Below, piece by piece: positions 6,280 through 10,995 of a stretch of 10,995 bases of DNA; position 1 is the stretch's first letter, and each line of letters starts with the position of its first letter. The translations under genes were made by a program, and so were the position numbers. The notes beneath the pieces were generated by a model. The model searched no databases, was not told where the DNA came from, and worked only from the letters and a program-made list of their open reading frames with translations. The stretch covers positions 1 through 10,995 of the forward strand of contig JAUXDO010000034.1 of the NCBI GenBank assembly GCA_030618315.1, in the 5' to 3' direction. This stretch comes from Candidatus Peregrinibacteria bacterium. Lineage in GTDB: Bacteria; Patescibacteriota; Gracilibacteria; UM-FILTER-43-11.

Positions 6280-6326
6280 CCACCGAAGGCGCGGTTGGCC
6301 AACCGCGCCTTCGGTGGGTTTATAAT
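6280..6326. repeat. Palindromic element copy 3, between tsaD and lgt
   Basis: 6280-6317 is a perfect 38-bp palindrome with shell ccaccgaaggcg / cgccttcggtgg and core cggttggccaaccg. The tail gggtttat (6316-6323) matches copy 2. It lies between divergent genes and has no T-run, so it is not a terminator. The tail creates a TATAAT at 6321-6326, without a good -35 upstream. Confidence 0.9.
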
Positions 6327-6330
6327 TGTT

Positions 6331-6358
6331 TTGATATTCGCTAATCATCGTCTACAAT
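6331..6358 (+). promoter_or_regulatory. Probable promoter of lgt
   Basis: TTGATA at 6331-6336, 16-base spacer, TACAAT at 6353-6358; each box has one mismatch to consensus. Start of transcription should be near 6365, about 16 bases before the lgt ATG. Confidence 0.6.
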
Positions 6359-6380
6359 AAATTCGTAATTTTGAATTAAA

Positions 6381-7154
6381 ATGATTAATCCAATCGCACT
6401 CCAAATCGGCCCCATATCCATCCACTGGTACGGCATTGCCTACATTGTCGGACTTTCAGTCGGTGTGTGGATATTAAACACACTTAATAAAAAACAAAAA
6501 GCATTTAAAGATTTAAATCAGATATTAGATTTTGCTTTTTGGATATTTATGGCTGGTGTGATTGTCGGAGGAAGACTTGGCTATGTGCTTTTTTATAATC
6601 TTTCATATTTTGTTCAAAATCCCGCAAAGATTATTGCGATTTGGGAAGGTGGTATGTCATTTCATGGCGGATTTTTAGCGTGCGTGATTGTCGGCTACTT
6701 CTTTTTCAAAAAGCATAAGATTAGTTACCTGAAAGCTGCGGATATTATTCTTATTCCAAGCGCACTGGCGTTAATGTTTACGCGAATTGCGAATTTTATA
6801 AATGGAGAACTTGTAGGGAGGGTAATTGAAAATTCAAATTGGCAGTGGCTTGGTGTGGATTTTGGAGATGGATTACTCAGATACCCATCACAATTATTCC
6901 AATCCTTTTCTGCGCTTTTGATATTTGTGATTTTACTGATTATATTTAACTTCAAACCAAAAACAGGCGTATTAACATTCAGTTATTTGATGCTATACGG
7001 CCTGTTTAGATTTATTATTGAATTCTGGCGTGAGCCGGACAGCCAGGTGGGATTTGTCTGGCAGCATTTTACGATGGGCCAATTATTGAGCCTGCTCATG
7101 CTGATTACAGGCGTTATCGGAATAACCTTCTTTACCACGAGGACCGGTAAATAA
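6381..7154 (+). CDS. lgt: Prolipoprotein diacylglyceryl transferase
   Basis: Integral membrane enzyme that moves a diacylglyceryl group from phosphatidylglycerol to the lipobox cysteine of prolipoproteins, the first step of lipoprotein maturation. The 257-residue protein has about seven membrane segments. Conserved features are SIHWYG with Y17, GGRLGYVLFYN (63-73), WEGGMSFHGG with H95, the Lgt signature RIANFINGELVGR (135-147) with R135, N138, E143 and G146, YPSQLFQ (168-174), and YGLFRFIIEFWREPD (206-220) with Y206, R210, E214. The usual Tyr-Glu after PSQL is Phe-Gln here. The ATG at 6381 fits a standard N-terminus and lacks a Shine-Dalgarno. The last 72 bp overlap the end of the convergent gene at 7083-7844. 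lspA and lnt are not in the window. Confidence 0.96.
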   Translation: MINPIALQIGPISIHWYGIAYIVGLSVGVWILNTLNKKQKAFKDLNQILDFAFWIFMAGVIVGGRLGYVLFYNLSYFVQNPAKIIAIWEGGMSFHGGFLACVIVGYFFFKKHKISYLKAADIILIPSALALMFTRIANFINGELVGRVIENSNWQWLGVDFGDGLLRYPSQLFQSFSALLIFVILLIIFNFKPKTGVLTFSYLMLYGLFRFIIEFWREPDSQVGFVWQHFTMGQLLSLLMLITGVIGITFFTTRTGK

Positions 7155-7844
7155 TATCTTTGCTAATATATGTTTCATTGCATCTGCACTCGGTGCGACA
7201 ACTCCGTCTGGATGTCTTTTTATAGCATCTCCTCCGTCTCGAAGTAATGCTGTCTTCATAGATTTATCGGAAAACGGATGGCTTGATTGCAATGCTAATT
7301 CAACAGCTTCTCTGCTTTCTTCCGGGATTTTCTTACCAGTTTTTTCAACAATTTTTTCTCGAATTGCTAACATTACCCTTTCTCTTAATCTTGTTTTTCC
7401 ATTCACAATTTCAAATATTTCACCTAAAGCTTGTTTTGCTGAATCAATTGATGATGGATCTTTAAATGTGGTAACTGCTTCACCTTCTAATTCTTCAGAA
7501 GGAAGATCGTCATCAGATGTACCAGATAACCAATCGATAATCGATTCCGCTTCATTCGAAAATTGATTAACAGATTCTTCTGCATCAGCAACTTCTTTGG
7601 CTGACGATTGTCTGAAATAGCCGTTTTGTATAGCGATTATTCTATGAATATATCCGTATGGGCTAATTTGAATAACATCTTCATCGTTACAATTTTCAAA
7701 AATTTCAGCTAATTTTTTTAATTTTACACGTATACATTTGGACATTTGGAATATTGTCATGTCTCCATCACATAATTCCATTAAACATTCCATAAGCTCA
7801 TCCATTTCTTGATATTCTGATTGGTGATTGGGTTTTTTAGACAT
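7083..7844 (-). CDS. Hypothetical protein, 253 aa, soluble
   Basis: Unrecognised family. No signal peptide or membrane segment. Residues 1-60 are helix-prone with several Met and Cys residues (MECLMELCDGDM, about 18-29) and a basic patch CIRVKLKKL (37-45). The middle (about 105-125) is acidic and probably flexible; 130-200 is helix-rich with RLRERVMLAIREKIVEKTGKK. The last 24 codons overlap the lgt 3' end antisense, so this C-terminus is constrained by the lgt coding sequence. The protein starts behind a recognisable promoter at 7876-7903 that is paired, in inverted arrangement, with the promoter of the 7965 gene. Long open frame, promoter and sensible composition support a real gene; function unknown. 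Confidence 0.72.
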   Translation of the reverse strand: MSKKPNHQSEYQEMDELMECLMELCDGDMTIFQMSKCIRVKLKKLAEIFENCNDEDVIQISPYGYIHRIIAIQNGYFRQSSAKEVADAEESVNQFSNEAESIIDWLSGTSDDDLPSEELEGEAVTTFKDPSSIDSAKQALGEIFEIVNGKTRLRERVMLAIREKIVEKTGKKIPEESREAVELALQSSHPFSDKSMKTALLRDGGDAIKRHPDGVVAPSADAMKHILAKILFTGPRGKEGYSDNACNQHEQAQ

Positions 7845-7875
7845 AATTAAAAATAAATAATATGATAAGGATGTT

Positions 7876-7903
7876 ATTGTACTAACTTTTATATTTATGT
7901 CAA
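7876..7903 (-). promoter_or_regulatory. Promoter of the 7844-7083 gene
   Basis: On the minus strand: TTGACA (complement of 7898-7903), 16-base spacer, TACAAT (complement of 7876-7881). Expected leader is about 25 bases. Its -35 forms one arm of an inverted repeat with the -35 of the opposite promoter. Confidence 0.6.
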
Positions 7904-7919
7904 TTTATATTAATTGACA
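7898..7919. promoter_or_regulatory. Inverted repeat joining two divergent -35 boxes (possible operator)
   Basis: tgtcaatt (7898-7905) and aattgaca (7912-7919) are perfect 8-bp arms around a 6-bp AT centre. Each arm contains one promoter's TTGACA. The symmetry could simply reflect two consensus -35 boxes, but the arms extend two bases beyond the hexamers, so a dimeric regulator site is possible. Confidence 0.4.
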
Positions 7920-7941
7920 AAATGCAGTAAGTAGTTATAAT
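7914..7941 (+). promoter_or_regulatory. Promoter of the 7965 gene
   Basis: Consensus TTGACA at 7914-7919, 16-base spacer, and consensus TATAAT at 7936-7941. Expected transcription start near 7948, a leader of about 17 bases. Confidence 0.75.
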
Positions 7942-7964
7942 CAACTCCATTTACAAGAAATAAT

Positions 7965-8261
7965 ATGTCACCAAAGTCCGAAAAACAATTTGATTTACTT
8001 GGAACACTAGACGAAAGCCTTATGGATGAAGGGCAAATCGATATGGCGAATTTTCTAAAAAGAGCTGAGAATGACCCTGTATTACAGCAAAGATTGGCTG
8101 ATTATCTTGAAAGAGAATATGGTACTGTCACATCTGAAAGTTCTAATGGAATTCAGGTTTGGCAAAAGGGCTATGACAAACCGGAAGGCATAGTCAAATA
8201 CTTTCGTGAAGCATTGGCTCTCGGTGTATTAAAAAATATCCCCAAAGAGAAATTGAATTAA
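7965..8261 (+). CDS. Hypothetical protein, 98 aa
   Basis: Unrecognised small soluble protein. It appears all-helical in the first 50 residues (FDLLGTLDESLMDEG, then ANFLKRAENDPVLQQRLADYLEREYG), followed by a short polar link, a QVWQKGYDKPEG strand/turn stretch and a final helix KYFREALALGVLKNIPKEKL. No transmembrane segment or known binding motif is evident. The start fits a consensus promoter 24 bp upstream and lacks a Shine-Dalgarno. Its TAA stop (8259-8261) overlaps the TAA of the convergent gene by sharing the palindrome ttaa at 8258-8261. Divergent pairing with the 7083-7844 gene may mean joint regulation; no function is claimed. Confidence 0.7.
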   Translation: MSPKSEKQFDLLGTLDESLMDEGQIDMANFLKRAENDPVLQQRLADYLEREYGTVTSESSNGIQVWQKGYDKPEGIVKYFREALALGVLKNIPKEKLN

Positions 8262-9031
8262 ACAGCTTTCTGCTTAGGCTCTGCTTCCGGACGTGGCGTA
8301 GATACCGGGGCTTCTTTTTTTGTACCTAATTTTTCAGTGATTTTACCAGCTTTACCAATCTTACCAAGTTTTTTAGCTAGAGTTTCTTTTTCTGGGCCCA
8401 CTTCTGTAACCTCAGCAACTCGCTCTTGAGTCTTGCCAGTAATTGCTGCAATTTCTTCTAATCTTTTTGCTTTTAGTTTTTCATGAAATGCAATCTCACC
8501 CTGAAATCTGGCAATACTTCTGTCATGCCGATCAACATTACTTTGAACTGAGGCAATTGCTTTATTTTTCTCATCCTCTTCCAGAGTTTTTAAATATGCT
8601 TCGTACACCGGTTTAAAATCGGCAAAGACCTTTTTAAGATCATTTATTCCTGCAAGAGTAACGGCTGGTACCCCCGGATACTCCATTTCTGACTGATCAA
8701 TAGCCATATCTGCTAATCTGATAATTTCCTCAAATTTATCTTCATTAAAATAACTCTGCTTTAAGCCGGATATTTTACTACCATCCCTCTTTGGATCTAA
8801 AGCACTGACATCACCAGCATCCAATTTTCCAAATATCATCTGGATAATGTTTGCTGATACCTTATCCATAGTGCCGCATCGTTCAAGTAGAAGGTTATAT
8901 TCTCTACCACCTTTTTCCAGAGAGCCATCTTTTGTCTTTAAATCATTACAAGCTCTTAAATAACCCATAAAAGCGATTTCTTTTGGGCTTAGAATTTCAT
9001 TTTCAGGTAATGCGTTTTGTAATTCAGTCAT
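8258..9031 (-). CDS. Hypothetical coiled-coil protein with a Pro-Glu-Lys-Glu/Gly-Lys-Ala-Gly C-terminal module
   Basis: Unrecognised, 257 aa, soluble and charged. The N-terminal 135 residues are helical and mixed in charge. Then DFKPVYEAYL (138-147), a probable coiled coil (about 148-203, rich in Glu, Lys, Arg and Ala), and RVAEVTEVGPEKETL (204-218) followed by GKAGKI (226-231). The tail (235-257) is basic and Pro-rich, probably disordered. The segments 138-147 and 204-231 are repeated, with the coil missing, at 309-348 of the protein encoded at 9411-10529, so the two are paralogous at least at their C-termini. A promoter lies 28 bp upstream. Function unknown; the layout could suit a scaffold or cytoskeletal role, but nothing shows this. 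Confidence 0.75.
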   Translation of the reverse strand: MTELQNALPENEILSPKEIAFMGYLRACNDLKTKDGSLEKGGREYNLLLERCGTMDKVSANIIQMIFGKLDAGDVSALDPKRDGSKISGLKQSYFNEDKFEEIIRLADMAIDQSEMEYPGVPAVTLAGINDLKKVFADFKPVYEAYLKTLEEDEKNKAIASVQSNVDRHDRSIARFQGEIAFHEKLKAKRLEEIAAITGKTQERVAEVTEVGPEKETLAKKLGKIGKAGKITEKLGTKKEAPVSTPRPEAEPKQKAV

Positions 9032-9058
9032 ATTTTTGTTTTTTAATGTTATCGTATA

Positions 9059-9087
9059 ATTATAGCAAAAAATGGCTTAAAAATCAA
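9059..9087 (-). promoter_or_regulatory. Promoter of the 9031-8258 gene
   Basis: On the minus strand: TTGATT (complement of 9082-9087), 17-base spacer, TATAAT (complement of 9059-9064). Expected leader about 20 bases, very A-rich, with no Shine-Dalgarno. The promoter ends just before the inverted-repeat element starting at 9096. Confidence 0.6.
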
Positions 9088-9095
9088 GGTACTAG

Positions 9096-9370
9096 TTGTC
9101 TGAACCGCTGATTTTCATATGATTCAAATGATTTCGTTGACACTGATTACGCTGATTTACGTTGATTATTTTGATTACCATTCAGTAGAGACGTTGCAAT
9201 TCAGCCTTCGTAGCACTACGGCGAAGTAGGCTGCAACGTCTCTACTGTGTTTGGGTAAACGTTTTTATACGACAAAAAAATAATTAACGAAATCAACGTA
9301 AATCAGTGTAATCAATGTAATCAATGTCAACGAAATCAGCAAAATCAGCGCGAATCAGCGGTTCAGACAA
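9096..9370. mobile_element. 275-bp non-coding inverted-repeat element (MITE-like) with nested palindrome
   Basis: This fills most of the 379-bp gap between 9031 and 9411. The terminal arms 9096-9113 and 9353-9370 are perfect 18-bp reverse complements. The imperfect arms extend to 9167 and from 9291, with tgatt recurring every 10 to 11 bp; the right arm has one extra 11-bp unit. The centre contains a separate palindrome (9183-9247). No ORF of note and no transposase are present. Terminal inverted repeats and small size resemble a MITE, but no target-site duplication is obvious, so it may be a dispersed repeat of another kind. Confidence 0.6.
9183..9247. repeat. Long hairpin with agagacgttgca arms nested in the 9096-9370 element
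   Basis: cagtagagacgttgca (9183-9198) and its exact reverse complement (9232-9247) form 16-bp arms. Inside, agcct/aggct and cttcg/cgaag continue an imperfect stem. It is centred in the larger inverted repeat but its composition differs from the tgatt-rich arms, suggesting a separate insertion. Confidence 0.75.
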
Positions 9371-9410
9371 TAAAATAGGCAAATTTCAATCTTGTAGTTA
9401 AACAGAGTGG

Positions 9411-10529
9411 TTACTGTATTACAACGCTATCATCAGCATTCTCCTTATTAATATCTTGCCCTACTTCACCCTCCTGCCTTCTTACAATCTCACCCGCTTT
9501 GCCAGGCGTAGCAAGTTCTTCGGTTAAAGCTTCTTTTTCAGGAGACATCTCCATAACTTCAGCGACTTCTTTTTCTAGATATGCCTGCTTAATCGGTTCA
9601 AAATCTTTCATCGCTCTTTCAATCTGACTCATTCGGATAACTAACTCATTGGGTAGTAGTTTTGCAATTTTACTCTTGGTATTAATAAATTCCATAGCCT
9701 CTTTTGTTTTATCACCTAAGAGAGGTATTAATATTGCAATTGTTTTTCGATCTTCAGCGTCGTTTACATTCAGATCCCTGACTGTATATAAATCAATTTT
9801 TTTATTAGTTAAACCAAAAATAAATGGAATTGAATTAATAAATTCATGATTTATATGACTGCATTCATCCAAATGATCATCAACAGCTCTCTGAATCCTT
9901 TCATAAATGTCATCATTTGCGTCCAAAACGTCTTCATCATACTCGGCCATTCTTTTTTTCGTAAAGATGTAGTGAAGACATGATGTAATTAATCCATTTA
10001 TTTTAATACTATTTTCGTATTCAAACGGATCTTTTCCGGTTTTTTCTAGAATATAGTTTGCTATTTTATACCTTTCTTCTCTCAATATATCAATTTTCCT
10101 GTTGATTTCATCACTTTCTGCTCTGATTTCGGGGCTAAGACCGTCTTCATCGTCCCATTCTTCATCGTCCCATTCTTCATCGTCATAACTCTGTTGGATT
10201 AAATTATTATCCTTCTCTTCAAGCTCTCCAATCCTTCTTTCAACTTCTTCAAGCTTTTTTAACTCTTCAGCTTCGTTAAATTTATTTACAACTCTTAACT
10301 TTGGAATATTTATATCATCCCCAACAGAAACAATAGTAGACCTTTTATCGCTTTCCAGTATCTCTTCTGCAAGTGCTTTATCCCGCTTTTCAATAATTTC
10401 TTTTTCTTCTAAATTTATATCTTTTAACAGCGCTTCTAAGTGCTTTCTTTTAAGACCAATTTCATACAATTGATCTTGCAAATGCTCAGTAGATTCTGTG
10501 CTTTGTTGATTTTCCTGTAATGCTTGCAT
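9411..10529 (-). CDS. Hypothetical acidic coiled-coil protein sharing a C-terminal module with the 8258-9031 protein
   Basis: Unrecognised, 372 aa, highly charged, no membrane segment. Residues 15-60 and 84-112 are strong coiled-coil candidates (Glu/Lys/Leu-rich). Residues 115-129 contain an acidic Trp repeat (DDEEW twice, then DDEDG), encoded by a 15-bp tandem repeat at 10146-10184. The centre (140-300) appears globular and helical. DFEPIKQAYL (309-318), EVAEVMEMSPEKEAL (321-335) and GKAGEI (343-348) match the paralogous C-terminal module of the protein at 8258-9031, but without that protein's intervening coiled coil. The tail is acidic. A good promoter lies upstream and drives it away from the CHASE2 gene. 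Function unknown. Confidence 0.75.
   Translation of the reverse strand: MQALQENQQSTESTEHLQDQLYEIGLKRKHLEALLKDINLEEKEIIEKRDKALAEEILESDKRSTIVSVGDDINIPKLRVVNKFNEAEELKKLEEVERRIGELEEKDNNLIQQSYDDEEWDDEEWDDEDGLSPEIRAESDEINRKIDILREERYKIANYILEKTGKDPFEYENSIKINGLITSCLHYIFTKKRMAEYDEDVLDANDDIYERIQRAVDDHLDECSHINHEFINSIPFIFGLTNKKIDLYTVRDLNVNDAEDRKTIAILIPLLGDKTKEAMEFINTKSKIAKLLPNELVIRMSQIERAMKDFEPIKQAYLEKEVAEVMEMSPEKEALTEELATPGKAGEIVRRQEGEVGQDINKENADDSVVIQ
10146..10184. repeat. 15-bp tandem repeat within the 10529-9411 gene
   Basis: ttcatcgtcccattc occurs at 10146-10160 and 10161-10175, followed by a 9-base partial copy. The unit is five codons and encodes repeated DDEEW, so changes in copy number keep the frame. 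Confidence 0.85.
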
Positions 10530-10550
10530 AAAAAATTGATTGTTCTTATC

Positions 10551-10579
10551 ATTATACAGTATTTTTGATGTTTTATCAA
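10551..10579 (-). promoter_or_regulatory. Promoter of the 10529-9411 gene
   Basis: On the minus strand: TTGATA (complement of 10574-10579), 17-base spacer, TATAAT (complement of 10551-10556). Expected leader is about 14 bases. The box sequences and spacing are the same as in the divergent CHASE2 promoter. Confidence 0.75.
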
Positions 10580-10617
10580 TGGTAAGGCTGTTTTTTGCTA
10601 ACTTATGCCATTATTCA

Positions 10618-10646
10618 TTGATATTTAAGCCAAAATTTGGTATAAT
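10618..10646 (+). promoter_or_regulatory. Extended -10 promoter of the CHASE2 gene, giving a leaderless mRNA
   Basis: TTGATA at 10618-10623, 17-base spacer, TATAAT at 10641-10646, with TGG at 10638-10640 forming an extended -10. The ATG at 10653 begins 7 bases after the -10, where transcription itself should start. Confidence 0.8.
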
Positions 10647-10652
10647 AGAGGG

Positions 10653-10995
10653 ATGATAAAAAAACTAATCAAATTCATCGGTCTTGGGGTAATAATCCTT
10701 GCTATTACGGCATTAATTATCAGACAAGGATGGTTTATGAGCTTCCAGCAGGGGCTTCAGAATAAGTTTTATGATTATGATTCGGCGAGTTCAGAAATAA
10801 TCATCGCTACAATCGATGAAAAGAGTATGCAGACTAATAATCTGGGACCATTTAATGAATGGAAACGTGCTTATTACGCGCAGGCTATTGAAAAACTAAA
10901 TGAAGAGGACATTGCTGCAATTGGCGTCGATATTACTTTTCCTGACCCGTCGAGTCATGGAGCTGAAGATGATCAGATTTTAGCTGATGCTCTTT
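10653..10995 (+). CDS. CHASE2-domain sensor protein, N-terminal part (runs off the window)
   Basis: 114 codons are visible. An N-terminal membrane segment (about 5-24) is preceded by Lys residues, giving a signal anchor with the following domain outside the cytoplasm. Downstream are FYDYDSASSEIIIATIDEKSM (about 41-61; a CHASE2-like Ile-Ile-Ile-x-x-x-Ile-Asp-Glu-Lys-Ser pattern), then AYYAQAIEKLNEEDIAAIGVDITF (about 75-98) and D/E residues followed by DDQILADAL, all as in the start of CHASE2 domains. CHASE2 is an extracytoplasmic sensory domain usually joined to adenylate or diguanylate cyclase or kinase domains; the output domain here lies beyond 10995. The start is fixed by an ATG 7 bases after a strong extended -10. 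The agaggg just before it touches the ATG and cannot act as a normal Shine-Dalgarno. Confidence 0.78.
   Translation, partial: MIKKLIKFIGLGVIILAITALIIRQGWFMSFQQGLQNKFYDYDSASSEIIIATIDEKSMQTNNLGPFNEWKRAYYAQAIEKLNEEDIAAIGVDITFPDPSSHGAEDDQILADAL

Noticed and set aside
6280..6317. Palindrome as a bidirectional terminator
   Set aside because: It lies between divergent starts, not gene ends, and no T-run follows on either strand.
7965..8261. Small gene as an antisense or regulatory RNA instead of a CDS
   Set aside because: A 98-codon frame with sensible amphipathic helices begins just after a consensus promoter, which favours a protein.
9096..9370. CRISPR array suggested by repeated tgatt units
   Set aside because: Units are about 10-11 bp with no conserved repeat of 23-40 bp and no distinct spacers; no cas genes nearby.
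10647..10652. agaggg as a Shine-Dalgarno for the CHASE2 gene
   Set aside because: It directly abuts the ATG and would lie upstream of the predicted transcription start, so it cannot pair in the normal way.

Overview
The window is AT-rich bacterial DNA holding thirteen genes, twelve complete and one cut by the right edge. Recognisable genes are single copies of widely conserved enzymes: mtaB (tRNA methylthiotransferase), a stand-alone NifU/Nfu-type iron-sulfur protein, a PrsW-family membrane protease, nadB (L-aspartate oxidase), tsaD (tRNA t6A synthesis), lgt (lipoprotein diacylglyceryl transferase), and the start of a CHASE2-domain sensor. The other six genes encode soluble hypothetical proteins that I cannot assign. 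Promoters fit the standard sigma-70 consensus (TTGACA/TTGATA, TATAAT), yet no start codon has a correctly placed Shine-Dalgarno motif. Intergenic DNA is full of palindromes and short tandem repeats. Compact, lineage-specific gene content with these traits suggests an uncultivated bacterium, perhaps of the Patescibacteria (CPR) type. That placement is inference; no 16S rRNA or other decisive marker is present.

Layout. Bases 1-183 hold a nested inverted repeat. mtaB (184-1416) follows, then a repeat/terminator region and a perfect consensus promoter driving two small hypothetical genes (1576-2292). A leftward block runs from 6237 to 2294: tsaD, nadB, prsW and the NifU-like gene. tsaD and nadB are 25 bp apart and probably cotranscribed; prsW is set off by repeat-rich spacers. 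lgt reads rightward from 6381 and is divergent from tsaD. It overlaps the tail of a leftward hypothetical gene (7083-7844), which shares a divergent promoter region with a small hypothetical gene (7965-8261). Two leftward hypothetical genes (8258-9031 and 9411-10529) share a C-terminal sequence module and are separated by a 275-bp inverted-repeat element. A CHASE2 gene starts at 10653 behind a promoter so close that its mRNA should be leaderless.

The most striking feature is a family of about 45-bp palindromes, with a CCGAAGGCG/CGCCTTCGG shell and a GGGTTTAT tail. There are three copies, two of them in-frame inside mtaB and tsaD, where each adds roughly 15 residues in a variable loop. These two enzymes act in succession on the same tRNA nucleotide (t6A37, then ms2t6A37). 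The pattern resembles the protein-coding palindromic elements of Rickettsia, but the sequence and apparent host differ.
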